Translations under genes and position numbers: made by a program
Origin: Actinobacteria bacterium UBA4426
GTDB taxonomy: Bacteria; Actinomycetota; Actinomycetes; S36-B12
NCBI GenBank assembly: GCA_002390705.1
Contig: DGQA01000031.1
Span: 1-64,000, forward strand
Length of the DNA stretch: 64,000 nucleotides
Direction: 5' to 3'
Shown here: piece by piece, positions 41,356 through 50,901 of the stretch
Layout: the number at the start of each line of letters is the position of its first letter
Numbering within the stretch: the first letter of the stretch is position 1
The notes under the pieces: generated by a model
Databases searched by the model: none
The model's input: only the letters and a program-made list of their open reading frames with translations
Told to the model about the DNA's origin: nothing

Positions 41356-41925
41356 ATGAGTAGCCGCCGCGACGTGTTGAGTTTTGCCATCCTTGGTGTA
41401 CTCGGCGATGGCCCCCAGCATGGTTATGAATTACGGAAAAGCTTGACCACCATCCTCGGCCCGTTTCGGGCACTTTCTTATGGCTCTCTGTATCCCGCTC
41501 TCAAGCGAATGTATACCGCGAGATTAATTGAAGAGGAATCACTGACTCCCGCCACGCAAAGTAACGCGCCAGTACTTTCCGGCAAACGTGCCCGAATCGT
41601 GTATGCCATCACAGCTGAAGGTAAAGAGGTTTTTGGTGAATGGGCAAATAAGCCTGGACCTGAAGCGTGGGAAGACGAAGGATTCGCCGCGCACCTTGCT
41701 TTCTTTTCTGCAACCGAAGCACGCACCCGGCTTCGCATCCTTGAAGGTCGCCGCTCGCGCCTTGAAGAACGGGTAGATGTATTACGTGACTCGCTCACCC
41801 GTAGTAAAGAGCGGGTTGACGCCTACACACTTCAACTACAGCAACATGGACTTGAAGGAGCTGAGCGCGAAGTGCGTTGGCTTACCGAATTAATTGATCA
41901 AGAGAAAGTAACCCAGGAGAGGTAA
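41356..41925 (+). CDS. PadR family transcriptional regulator
   Basis: The 189-residue protein has an N-terminal PadR winged helix (LSFAILGVLGDGPQHGYELRK, SYGSLYPALKRM, then GKRARIVYAITAEGK wing) and a C-terminal coiled-coil dimerisation region rich in Arg/Glu/Leu. ATG 41,356 is used (a TTG 9 bases upstream is possible); no ribosome site is visible, suggesting a leaderless start. It is 3 bases upstream of ino1, an arrangement conserved in many actinobacteria, and probably controls inositol synthesis. Ligand unknown. Confidence 0.9.
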   Translation: MSSRRDVLSFAILGVLGDGPQHGYELRKSLTTILGPFRALSYGSLYPALKRMYTARLIEEESLTPATQSNAPVLSGKRARIVYAITAEGKEVFGEWANKPGPEAWEDEGFAAHLAFFSATEARTRLRILEGRRSRLEERVDVLRDSLTRSKERVDAYTLQLQQHGLEGAEREVRWLTELIDQEKVTQER

Positions 41926-41928
41926 GAA

Positions 41929-43023
41929 ATGAGTGCACAATCCGGCGGAGAGATCCGTGTAGCAATTGTTGGTGTTGGAAACTGTGCTACATCCTTGATC
42001 CAAGGTGTGGAGTACTACAAGAATGCCAAGGCTGATGAGTTTATCCCCGGACTCATGCACGTTCAGTTTGGCCCCTACCACGTGAGTGACGTTAAATTCG
42101 TTGTTGCCTTTGATGTTGACTCCAAAAAAGTCGGCCTCGACCTCGCCGATGCAATCGGTGCATCTGAGAACAACACAATTAAGTTGTGTGACGTCCCCAC
42201 TACCGGCGTCACAGTGTCACGTGGCCACACACTGGATGGACTTGGTAAGTACTACCGGGAAACCATCACCGAGTCTGACGCTGACGAGGTAGACGTGGTT
42301 CAGGCTCTCAAAGACGCACAGGTCGATATTGTTGTGTGTTACCTACCCGTTGGTTCAGAAGATGCGGCCAAGTTCTACGCACAATGCGCAATTGATGCGG
42401 GTTGCGGATTTGTTAACGCCCTACCTGTCTTTATTGCTGGCACACCCGAGTGGGCTAAGAAGTTTGAAGATGCCGGTCTGCCGATTGTTGGTGACGACAT
42501 TAAAAGCCAAGTAGGAGCAACAATTACCCATCGCGTACTGGCTAAATTGTTCGAAGACCGTGGAGTGATTGTCGACCGCACCTACCAACTCAATGTTGGT
42601 GGGAACATGGACTTTAAGAACATGCTTGAGCGTGATCGCCTTGAATCTAAGAAGATTTCGAAGACCCAATCGGTGACTTCTCAGCTCTCACATGACCTAG
42701 GTGAGAGAAATGTTCATATCGGTCCTTCGGACTACATTGCCTGGCTTGATGACCGTAAATGGGCATTTGTTCGCCTTGAAGGTCGTGCATTCGGCGACGT
42801 CCCTTTGAATCTTGAGTACAAGCTCGAGGTGTGGGATTCACCCAACAGTGCTGGCGTAATCATTGACGCTGTCCGTGCAGCGAAAATTGCTATGGATCGC
42901 AAGGTTGGTGGCCCGATTCTTTCGGCATCCAGCTATTTCATGAAATCACCGCCTGTCCAATACAGCGACTCAGATGCAAAGCAGGCCGTCGAAGACTTTA
43001 TCGCCGGCACCATCGAAAAATAG
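41929..43023 (+). CDS. ino1: Inositol-3-phosphate synthase
   Basis: The 364-residue protein converts glucose 6-phosphate to myo-inositol 3-phosphate, the entry to phosphatidylinositol and mycothiol-type thiols. The NAD-binding motif is VGVGNCATSLIQG (residues 13-25). VVAFDVDSKKVG, LPVGSEDAAKFYAQCAIDAG, GDDIKSQVGATITHR and NVGGNMDFKNM are diagnostic. The short (about 360-residue) form is the actinobacterial/archaeal type. A strong AGGAGAGG precedes the ATG, overlapping the end of padR. Confidence 0.95.
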   Translation: MSAQSGGEIRVAIVGVGNCATSLIQGVEYYKNAKADEFIPGLMHVQFGPYHVSDVKFVVAFDVDSKKVGLDLADAIGASENNTIKLCDVPTTGVTVSRGHTLDGLGKYYRETITESDADEVDVVQALKDAQVDIVVCYLPVGSEDAAKFYAQCAIDAGCGFVNALPVFIAGTPEWAKKFEDAGLPIVGDDIKSQVGATITHRVLAKLFEDRGVIVDRTYQLNVGGNMDFKNMLERDRLESKKISKTQSVTSQLSHDLGERNVHIGPSDYIAWLDDRKWAFVRLEGRAFGDVPLNLEYKLEVWDSPNSAGVIIDAVRAAKIAMDRKVGGPILSASSYFMKSPPVQYSDSDAKQAVEDFIAGTIEK

Positions 43024-43051
43024 TTTTTCCGTAACAGGTAGCGTCGGCACC

Positions 43052-44332
43052 ATGCAGGCGCTACCGATTGTTCGGGAGCTGCTTCACAGGAAAGATTTTC
43101 GGGCGCTTTACAGCACCAGGTTAGTTGGTCAGTTCGGGGACGGTTTCTTCCAAGCAGCCCTTGCCTCATTCGTTCTTTTTTCACCAGAGCGTGAACCGAA
43201 TGCCGCCGCAATCGCCGTGGCATTCGGTATTTTACTACTTCCTTATTCCTTGATCGGTCCGTTTGCCGGAGTCTTTTTGGACAGATGGTCGCGCCGTAAT
43301 ATTTTAGTTCGAGCAAACCTACTCAAAGCTATACTCACGATTCCGGTAATCGCCGCCGTCCTTGTTGGTGATGAATCAGTTTTTCTTGGGTTTTCTGTTT
43401 TGGTGGTTCTTGGTGTAGGCAGATTTATTTTGGCAGGTTTATCCGCATCCCTGCCCCACGTTGTGGCCGGGAAAGAACTCATCACTGCAAATGCTTTGAC
43501 ACCTACTTCAGGAACGATTGCTTTCGTTATTGGTGCAACGACTGGTTTAGGAATCCGAGAAATATTTGGTGGTGGTGATCCTGGAAGTGTCGCACTCCTT
43601 CTATTTTCAATGGGCACATTTGTTTCGGCAGCTCTGATTTCCCGAACGTTTGGTGTCCTTGCTTTGGGGCCATCTCACCGATTGAGCCACACAATGGTGG
43701 AGTCGCTTCGAAGTGTCACCGGTGATCTAGCTTCCGGGGCTCGTACCCTGCACTCACACCCAAATGCTGCCAGGGCCTTAATGCTCGTTGTCATTAACCG
43801 GGTGTCATTTGGGGTAATAATCAGCGGATCACTCTTGCTCCTGCGCAACACATTCCATCAGAGCATCAACGCCAATGCAGCCCTCGCAGACTTTGTGGTT
43901 CTCTCCGGTTGCGCGGCGACCGCAGCGCTCATCGCTGCGATTCTGACACCGTGGGTAACCCGGAAGATTGGGATTCCCCACTGGTCGGCAATCACCGTAG
44001 GCCAGGCCTCAATTGGCATGCTGATATTCGCTTTCGGTGCTTCTGGTCAAAACTTTCCGTTGCTGCTCCTCGCCGGATTTAGCCTCGGTTTCGCAGGTCA
44101 AGCGGTCAAAGTGTGCTCGGACACAGTGATTCAAAAACAAATCCCAGATACCAGCCTAGGTCGGGTATTTGCACTATTCGACATGAGTGTCAATGTTGCA
44201 TTGGTTGTAGGAATTATCACGGTGGCGGTACTCTCTCCCGTAAATGGTGTTGCTCCGATCCTTTATCTGGGTGTTGGTGTCGGATTGGCGTTGGCTAGTT
44301 ATTGGTACTGGCGCACCGATCGCACCCACTAA
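43052..44332 (+). CDS. MFS transporter
   Basis: From ATG 43,052 the product is 426 residues with about 12 hydrophobic segments. The cytoplasmic loop GVFLDRWSRRNIL between the second and third segments is the major-facilitator motif A (G-x3-D-R-x2-R-R). LVGQFGDGFFQAALASFVL at the N-terminus resembles the MFS_3 enterobactin-exporter-like group. The open frame begins inside ino1 at 42,974, but those residues are not conserved. Probably an exporter; substrate unknown. Confidence 0.85.
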   Translation: MQALPIVRELLHRKDFRALYSTRLVGQFGDGFFQAALASFVLFSPEREPNAAAIAVAFGILLLPYSLIGPFAGVFLDRWSRRNILVRANLLKAILTIPVIAAVLVGDESVFLGFSVLVVLGVGRFILAGLSASLPHVVAGKELITANALTPTSGTIAFVIGATTGLGIREIFGGGDPGSVALLLFSMGTFVSAALISRTFGVLALGPSHRLSHTMVESLRSVTGDLASGARTLHSHPNAARALMLVVINRVSFGVIISGSLLLLRNTFHQSINANAALADFVVLSGCAATAALIAAILTPWVTRKIGIPHWSAITVGQASIGMLIFAFGASGQNFPLLLLAGFSLGFAGQAVKVCSDTVIQKQIPDTSLGRVFALFDMSVNVALVVGIITVAVLSPVNGVAPILYLGVGVGLALASYWYWRTDRTH

Positions 44333-44399
44333 GCCACATGCAACTGTGACTTTAAAGTTCTCACCTATTTCTTCCTACAAGGTCGTGTAGGATTTTTGT

Positions 44400-45668
44400 A
44401 TGTCCAGTACAGCTACAGACCAGTATCAGCGCAGTCCAGTGACACGGGATCGAGTCCGTCCGCGAACTATTTTCTCGGTCATAGTTTTCGTGCTCGCAAC
44501 GGTTCTCACTCCTGTAGCTGTTGCCGGGAACTGGGCTCACACCACAATTTTGGATACCGAGCGGTACATCGAAACCGTTGGTCCAATTGCTAGTAGCCCT
44601 GAAGTACAAGAAGCTTTCGCCGGTATTGTCACCGACGCAATCGTGGACCAGATTGATACTGAGTCACTGGTGGGTGACTTCCTCGGTGGAATTCTACCGA
44701 GCAACCCGTTAACCGATCGACTTGCCGGACCCTTAGCAACCGGGATTAATGGTTTGATCGGTCAAGCCGTTGACTCTTTCGTTTCTTCCGATTTATTCAC
44801 CAACGCGTGGATAAAACTCAACACCGCAGCCCAAAAAGGCCTGGTTGCGATCTTAAAAAATGAGCCAAGTGGTCCAATCGAGATTCAGGGCGACGACGTG
44901 GTCTTAAATCTCGACACAATCATTGAGCTTGCCCAACAAAGATTAGTCGATGAGGGGATTTCGTTCGCTGCCAATATCACTATTCCACCCACGGACAAGC
45001 AATTTGTGTTGATGACCGCTCCAGCTTTAAATCAGGCCCGAATTTTCTATTCGTTCTCAGCACCAATTCTCACTTGGGTCTTAGTGATAGTGGCAGCAAT
45101 GTTCGTGCTCGCAATTTTGCTCGCTCGCCGGAGAGCGCGGACAACGGTTGCCGTGGGAATTGCAGTTCTTGGTTCATCCCTTGTGCTGTACGCCATGATT
45201 ACTTTTGGTGAAGGAATAGTCACTAATCAATTTGAGGGTAGTGTCTTTGAGGGTGCAGTGGTCGTTGTCTACCAAAACTTCCTGAACTATCTTGTTTCAG
45301 GATTACAAGCCTTACTCGCCCTTAGTGTGATCGTGATTGCGGGCGGTTGGCTGGCTGGTCGAACTAACTCTGCAAATTACGTGCGCGGCCTCCTCACACG
45401 CGGCCTCACGGGGATTGCCGATCACACTGGTTGGGATACGGGAGTGAAGCTCTCGCCATACGCCCCGATTATCCGCTGGGTTATTGTGTGTACTTGGTTG
45501 TTCGTGCTACTCGGTAGCACGCTCCTTGGCACCTTTAATGGGGTTTTATTCACACTACTTATCGCGGCAGTATGGACCGGGTTGGAGATCCTTATCCGCG
45601 CTCGGACCACCAAAGAAGAAGCCGTTCCTGAGCCAGTTGAGGTGCCAAAGGCCCCTGATCAAGCCTGA
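44400..45668 (+). CDS. Multi-pass membrane protein of unknown function
   Basis: The 422-residue protein has an N-terminal membrane helix (about 25-45). A long, probably extracytoplasmic domain of about 180 residues follows, starting ILDTERYIETVGPIASSPEVQ, then four to five membrane helices (about 215-390). The N-terminal W-x-x-x-x-I/L-x-D-T-x-x-Y/F-V-x-T-V-x-P motif is common in actinobacterial membrane proteins without assigned function. The acidic Pro-rich C-terminus overlaps the cca gene by 77 bases on the opposite strand. AGGA stands about 7 bases before the ATG. Confidence 0.75.
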   Translation: MSSTATDQYQRSPVTRDRVRPRTIFSVIVFVLATVLTPVAVAGNWAHTTILDTERYIETVGPIASSPEVQEAFAGIVTDAIVDQIDTESLVGDFLGGILPSNPLTDRLAGPLATGINGLIGQAVDSFVSSDLFTNAWIKLNTAAQKGLVAILKNEPSGPIEIQGDDVVLNLDTIIELAQQRLVDEGISFAANITIPPTDKQFVLMTAPALNQARIFYSFSAPILTWVLVIVAAMFVLAILLARRRARTTVAVGIAVLGSSLVLYAMITFGEGIVTNQFEGSVFEGAVVVVYQNFLNYLVSGLQALLALSVIVIAGGWLAGRTNSANYVRGLLTRGLTGIADHTGWDTGVKLSPYAPIIRWVIVCTWLFVLLGSTLLGTFNGVLFTLLIAAVWTGLEILIRARTTKEEAVPEPVEVPKAPDQA

Positions 45669-47025
45669 GTTCCAAAAGAAACTTGTATGCTTCCCCCACT
45701 TCACGGCCGGGTCCGATTCCTAGGATTTCCATAATCTGGGCACCGTTGAGGTCAGGTCTGATCGAGTCGAGTTCTTCTTGTTCCTGTAGGTCAGCAATCC
45801 GTTGCTCTAAGCCGTCATAGGCTTTTTGTAACGCTTCAGCCCGGCGTTTATTGCGGGTAGTTGAGTCAGCTCGAGTCAATTTGTGGAGTCGACTCAGAAG
45901 TGGCCCGGCGTCACGCACGTACCGGCGAACAGCTGAGTCACTCCATTCACCGGTGCCGTATCCATGAAAACGTAGATGTAATTCCACCAGTTGCGAGACC
46001 GCGTCAATTTGTTCGTTACTAAAGCGTAGTGCTTTCATTCGCTTCTTTGTCATGCGAGCGCCCACCGCCTCATGGTGGTGAAAAGAAACTCTGCCATCAG
46101 ACTCGAATTTGCGGGTTTTAGGTTTTCCTATGTCGTGTAACAGCGCTGCCATCCGCAGGATTAAGTCACCTGGCAGTTGCGGTTCGTGTCCATTTTCCAA
46201 ATCAATTGCCTGCTCCAGAACTTTGAGTGTGTGTTCATACACATCTTTGTGGTGGTGGTGTTCATCTTCTTCCAATTGTAAGAGTGGTAATTCCGGTAGT
46301 ACGTATCCAGCCAACCCTGTTTCCACCATGACCGTTAAACCAACTCGGGGGTGATTAGACATGACGATCTTGATCAACTCTTCACGGATTCGCTCAGCCG
46401 AGACAATGTCAAGCCGTGATGCCATCTCGCGCATTGCATCAATTACGTCAGCCGCAATAGAAAACTGTAGTTGGGAGGCAAAACGTGCCGCCCGCAGCAT
46501 TCGTAGGGGATCGTCTGAAAATGACTGTATTGGTGTGAAAGGTGTTCGTAGGATCTTTTTTTCTAAATCTTTTAAACCTTCAAACAGATCCACAAACTCC
46601 AATGTGGGAAGTATTAATGCCATTGCATTTACCGTGAAGTCACGGCGTCCAAGGTCAGCCGCTAATTCAGATCCAAACTCAACATCGGGCTTGCGGGAAT
46701 CTGCATTGTAATTTTCACTGCGGTAGGTAGTGATCTCAATTTGGCGTTCATCCTTACTTGCACTAATTGTGCCAAATGCGATTCCGGTGTCCCACGATTT
46801 TTCAGCCCAACCATCCAACAGGCGTTGAATCTGGCTTGGTTCCGCGCTCGTGGTGAAGTCAAGATCGGCTAACGGGGAGGTTCGGCTTAAAAAAGCATCC
46901 CGAACCGGGCCGCCAACCAAGGCAAGTTCATGGCCAGCATTGTGGAAAAGGGTGCCCAATTCATAGAGCAGGCCCGCGACTGGGGCTAGGCTCTCGAGCG
47001 CTTGGCGTTGTAAGGAAGTGGACAC
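45592..47025 (-). CDS. cca: CCA tRNA nucleotidyltransferase (HD-domain type)
   Basis: The 477-residue protein adds or repairs the 3' CCA of tRNAs. The head has GGPVRD (38-43) and the metal-binding DLDF (54-57), then RRDFTVNAMAL and LRAARFA. A central HD domain carries LLHDIGK near 295. Both tRNA genes in this window lack an encoded CCA end, so the enzyme is needed. The start is GTG 47,025 with no clear ribosome site. The 3' end overlaps the convergent membrane-protein gene by 77 bases. Confidence 0.93.
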   Translation of the reverse strand: MSTSLQRQALESLAPVAGLLYELGTLFHNAGHELALVGGPVRDAFLSRTSPLADLDFTTSAEPSQIQRLLDGWAEKSWDTGIAFGTISASKDERQIEITTYRSENYNADSRKPDVEFGSELAADLGRRDFTVNAMALILPTLEFVDLFEGLKDLEKKILRTPFTPIQSFSDDPLRMLRAARFASQLQFSIAADVIDAMREMASRLDIVSAERIREELIKIVMSNHPRVGLTVMVETGLAGYVLPELPLLQLEEDEHHHHKDVYEHTLKVLEQAIDLENGHEPQLPGDLILRMAALLHDIGKPKTRKFESDGRVSFHHHEAVGARMTKKRMKALRFSNEQIDAVSQLVELHLRFHGYGTGEWSDSAVRRYVRDAGPLLSRLHKLTRADSTTRNKRRAEALQKAYDGLEQRIADLQEQEELDSIRPDLNGAQIMEILGIGPGREVGEAYKFLLELRLDQGPLAPQLAQERLLLWWSERG

Positions 47026-47066
47026 GGCAACTAAGGTTACCCACCCGGAGCGTTTATCCTCACTAC

Positions 47067-49241
47067 ATGGTGTTTTTGAGCGACCGAACCCGCTCTTGGC
47101 ACAGGTCTGCGTTGGTTATCTCTTTTTTAGTGTCAACTTTTGGATTAATGGGCCTTGGGTTGTCTCCCGCAGCAGCTGACCCCACCGGGTCAGTACTCGC
47201 CGTTGTGGTCGATCGTATTACTCCCATTTCCCCGCAACCCGGTGACACATTACGAATCTCGGGAAAGTTGCTTAATTCTTCGGATTCGGTCTTGACCAAG
47301 ATATCCGCCCGCTTAGGAATCTCAGCTAGTCCCATTGAGAAGCGGGCCCAGATCGCACAGCAATCAGAACTTGAGCTCAACCCGGAAGCCGAGCCGATTG
47401 ACTACTTCTTGAACAAAACCAAAGTCCTCCTCAGTGATGCACTTCAGCCGGGTGATGGGGCAAACTTTGAGGTAAGCATCCCGGTCAACGACCTACCCCT
47501 TGGGCGAGACGGGGTGTACGCACTAATGGTGGAAGTGCTCGGTGCTGATGGTTCGGGGAACGTGCGACGTCAGGGTGGTTTTCGCACCTTTATACCGTGG
47601 ATGGGTCCGGACTCAAACCCCATCGACTTAGTCTGGCTGTGGCCACTTATCGACTACCCAGCCCAGGAAGCCAACAAGGTTTTATTAAATGACGAGGTCC
47701 CTCGATCATTGGCTCCCGGTGGTCGATTGGATTCCCTGCTCACGGTCGGCGCCGATAATGTAGACAAGGTAAGTTGGGTCGCTGATCCGCAGCTGCTTCA
47801 AGTCTCCCAGGATATGGCTCGTGGTTATCAAGTCCGTAACGGTCAGTCACTTTCGGTTGGTGATCTTTCTACTCAATCGGGTCAGTGGATATCCCGGTTG
47901 ACAGAGGCCCTCCTCGCTAGTCAAGATTTTGATTCTGTGAAATCGGGGAAGAATGATCGGTTACCACTGTGGGTGACCCCATACGCTGATATTGATGCTG
48001 GAGCAGTAACCGCAGCCGGAATGGGAACCAATGTTGTCCGTTCCACCACCATGGCCACAGGCGTTGCATCTAATGTTTTGGGACAGGCCGTCAGCGGAAC
48101 TTTGTATTGGGCACCAAGTGGGAGGCTGAATAAGGAAACTGGTGACCTACTTGCATCAAGTGGTGTTCGCACAGTAATCCTTCGCGCGAACGCACTGCCC
48201 CCATCACAACCAAATACGATTTCAACCGGTCTCGGAGTGCTGGGAACAACCTACAATGGCATGAACGCAGTATTGGTCGATCCAGGTTTGAGCGCAACAC
48301 TGAGTCTTAATCAGTCTTCTCAATCAAATGCGATTTTGATGCGTCAGCGATTTCTTGCCGAAACGGCATTAATGAGTCAACTTATTCGTGAAGATGCACC
48401 TTCACGAATTATCGTGGCCGGACCACGGGACATTCGGTGGAATCCTTCACCCGAAGCCCTGAACGCCCTCCTGAGTGCAACGGGGTCTGTTCCTTGGCTG
48501 CAATCTGCATCTCTTTCAGACCTACTGATCGAAAACAGCACCGCAATTGCCCGCAAACGCGGTGGCTACGGCCCTAAAGCTCAAAAAGCCGAGTTACCGT
48601 CTGCCTATTTGAAAAGAGTCCAAAGGGCAAGTGATGAACTTGCCGCGTTAACGGCAGTACTTGATAACCCCCTTGGTATAACGCGCCCATATGCAGAAGC
48701 AATTTTACGAGCGCAATCAAGTGCTTGGCGGGTTGATCCTGCTACAGGTGAAGAATTAATTTCTAGTATTACCTCAAGTTTACAAGATCAAACTGACAAA
48801 GTTTATGCGCTTTCACAAGGAACCATCACCCTCTCGGGTGAAAGTGGTCTCGTGCCCGTGACTATCGCAAATGATCTTGACCGTTCCGTCACCATAGGTG
48901 TGCAACTGCGTGGAGATCCCCGTGCTCGTTTAAAAAGTGAGCCACTCTACGAAATCACTATCGAACCGGGAAAAAAGGTCAGTGTTGAACTTGCAGCGAC
49001 GATTGTTGGAGGTCGCGCTTTGAGTGCTGGTGTCCAATTACTCACGCCTGAAGGCCAAAAATTTGGGCGTGTGGCTCAGATCGATTTGGTGTCAACCGCG
49101 TATGCCCGTGCTGCAGGCTGGGTGATCGGCGCCGCTTTCGTTGCCATTGTGCTTTTCGTTGTCGTAGGGATTACCCGGCGAGTTCACAAGGTGGCTACCA
49201 ATGCACGGTCGGATTCACAGAAGAATGACCCATATGTCTGA
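47067..49241 (+). CDS. Secreted/membrane-anchored DUF6049 family protein
   Basis: The 724-residue protein has an N-terminal signal peptide (hydrophobic 17-35, cleavage near AAADPTG), a large extracytoplasmic region and one C-terminal membrane helix (about 680-705) with a basic cytoplasmic tail. It matches the actinobacterial DUF6049 family by its place between cca and murJ and by its signal-domain-anchor layout. The mid part includes a repeated VRTVILRAN/YNGMNAVLVDP-like pattern. Biochemical role unknown; location beside murJ suggests cell-wall work. The start is close to the divergent cca start (41 bases). Confidence 0.82.
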   Translation: MVFLSDRTRSWHRSALVISFLVSTFGLMGLGLSPAAADPTGSVLAVVVDRITPISPQPGDTLRISGKLLNSSDSVLTKISARLGISASPIEKRAQIAQQSELELNPEAEPIDYFLNKTKVLLSDALQPGDGANFEVSIPVNDLPLGRDGVYALMVEVLGADGSGNVRRQGGFRTFIPWMGPDSNPIDLVWLWPLIDYPAQEANKVLLNDEVPRSLAPGGRLDSLLTVGADNVDKVSWVADPQLLQVSQDMARGYQVRNGQSLSVGDLSTQSGQWISRLTEALLASQDFDSVKSGKNDRLPLWVTPYADIDAGAVTAAGMGTNVVRSTTMATGVASNVLGQAVSGTLYWAPSGRLNKETGDLLASSGVRTVILRANALPPSQPNTISTGLGVLGTTYNGMNAVLVDPGLSATLSLNQSSQSNAILMRQRFLAETALMSQLIREDAPSRIIVAGPRDIRWNPSPEALNALLSATGSVPWLQSASLSDLLIENSTAIARKRGGYGPKAQKAELPSAYLKRVQRASDELAALTAVLDNPLGITRPYAEAILRAQSSAWRVDPATGEELISSITSSLQDQTDKVYALSQGTITLSGESGLVPVTIANDLDRSVTIGVQLRGDPRARLKSEPLYEITIEPGKKVSVELAATIVGGRALSAGVQLLTPEGQKFGRVAQIDLVSTAYARAAGWVIGAAFVAIVLFVVVGITRRVHKVATNARSDSQKNDPYV

Positions 49242-50901
49242 GCGAGCGTTACTCGGTCCCAGCACCGTTATGGCAGTGGGAACCGTTACCTCACGAGTCA
49301 CCGGGGTGGCGCGCGACATCACCATGACGGCCGCGTTGGGGTTCTTTCTGGTATCTGATGCATTTTCACTTGGTAACTCATTACCTAACATGATTTATAT
49401 TCTGGTGATTGGTGGTGCGCTTAACGCGGTATTCATCCCACAACTTGTTCGTAAAATGAAAGATGACGCAGATGGCGGCCGCGCCTACGCAGATCGTTTG
49501 ATCACCCTCACCGCAATTACTCTTTTTTTCCTGTCAGTCTTAGCAATTGTTATGGCCCCTCTTATTGTCGCGGTTTACACGCCAAGTGACTACCCGAAAA
49601 ATGAATTTGATTTGGCCGTCGCGTTTACGCGTTTATGTTTACCGCAAATATTTTTCTATGGAATTTACACAATGTTCAGTCAAGTGTTGAACACCAGGGG
49701 AAAATTCGGTGCACCAATGTTCGCACCGATCGCCAACAATATTGTCGCGATTTCTACTTTCTTGTTATTCATCTATTTCGCTGGAACCGCTGCTGCCGCA
49801 GAAGGAAACCTGTCGTCGGGTCAGGTGTGGCTGTTGGGATTGGGAACAACCTTGGGTGTTGTTGCCCAAGCGCTAATTTTGATACCTGTTCTCATTCGAG
49901 CCGGTTACATGTGGCGGCCACGTTTTGATTTGCGTGGCCACGGTCTGGGTAAAGCTGGGAAACTTGCGGTGTGGACAATCGGGCTCGTACTGGTAAATCA
50001 ATTGACATACATCGTGATCACCCGACTTGCTGCCCAGGCGAATGTCAACGCGGCCGCCCAAGAAGTTGTTGCTGCCGGGTTAACCACCTACCAAAAAGCA
50101 CACTTAGTGTTCATGCTCCCACACAGTGTCATCACCGTTTCTATCGTTACGGCTCTGCTTCCCGCTTTGAGTCGAGTAGCACACGCGGGGAAACTTTCGC
50201 AGGTTGGTCGTGATATTTCCGGCGCTTTGCGACTCGTGTCATTTTTTATCATTCCCGTCACTGCCATCCTGTTCGTAGTTGGGATTTCGGTGGCGGTCCT
50301 ACTCTTTGGCTTTGGTGCGGCAACAACGCAGCAAGCTGAACTCATGGGTCAAGTAATTTCAATCTTCATGCTCGGCATGATTCCTTTTACACTTTTTTAT
50401 GTGTTGTTGCGTGGTTACTACTCGCTAGAGGACACTAAAACTCCCTTCTTCATCACTGTGATTTTCTCCCTTGTTCTTTTGGTGTTGCTCGTCCCTTTCT
50501 TTAATAACTTCACTGGTGGAGGCACACAAATTTCCTTTATGGCGGCCTGTTACAGCGGGTCCTACTGGGTTGGATTGCTCATCGCTTGGATTGTGTTGGC
50601 CCGTAAACTTGGTGGATTGCAATCTGGGACCACAATTGCGTCGATTACCCGAATGGGGGTTGCTGGTCTTTTTTCGGTATTCGCAATGCTCCTCGCCCAA
50701 ACCCAAATCAATAATGCGATTTTTGGATCAAGTGAAAGTGTTGATCTGACTGACAAAATGAGTGTGCTGATTCGCTTAACTGTTGTTGTTTGTGTGGGGA
50801 TAATTTCGTACCTTGTCACGGCTTGGATTTTTCGAGTACCGGAAATCACCCTTGCCTACCGTGTCATCCGTAAAAAACTAGGCTCTAAAGTAAAGTCGTG
50901 A
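49234..50901 (+). CDS. murJ: Lipid II flippase MurJ
   Basis: About 555 residues from ATG 49,234 (an in-frame ATG at 49,225 is equally possible; both overlap the DUF6049 stop at 49,241). The MurJ pattern is clear: TVTSRVTGVARDI, VSDAFSLGNSLPN, ALNAVFIPQLVR near the N-terminus and 14 membrane segments. LRGYYSLEDTKTPF lies at about two thirds of the length. It flips the lipid-linked peptidoglycan precursor across the membrane. The stop overlaps the start of the pseudokinase gene (GTGA). Confidence 0.93.
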   Translation: MSERALLGPSTVMAVGTVTSRVTGVARDITMTAALGFFLVSDAFSLGNSLPNMIYILVIGGALNAVFIPQLVRKMKDDADGGRAYADRLITLTAITLFFLSVLAIVMAPLIVAVYTPSDYPKNEFDLAVAFTRLCLPQIFFYGIYTMFSQVLNTRGKFGAPMFAPIANNIVAISTFLLFIYFAGTAAAAEGNLSSGQVWLLGLGTTLGVVAQALILIPVLIRAGYMWRPRFDLRGHGLGKAGKLAVWTIGLVLVNQLTYIVITRLAAQANVNAAAQEVVAAGLTTYQKAHLVFMLPHSVITVSIVTALLPALSRVAHAGKLSQVGRDISGALRLVSFFIIPVTAILFVVGISVAVLLFGFGAATTQQAELMGQVISIFMLGMIPFTLFYVLLRGYYSLEDTKTPFFITVIFSLVLLVLLVPFFNNFTGGGTQISFMAACYSGSYWVGLLIAWIVLARKLGGLQSGTTIASITRMGVAGLFSVFAMLLAQTQINNAIFGSSESVDLTDKMSVLIRLTVVVCVGIISYLVTAWIFRVPEITLAYRVIRKKLGSKVKS

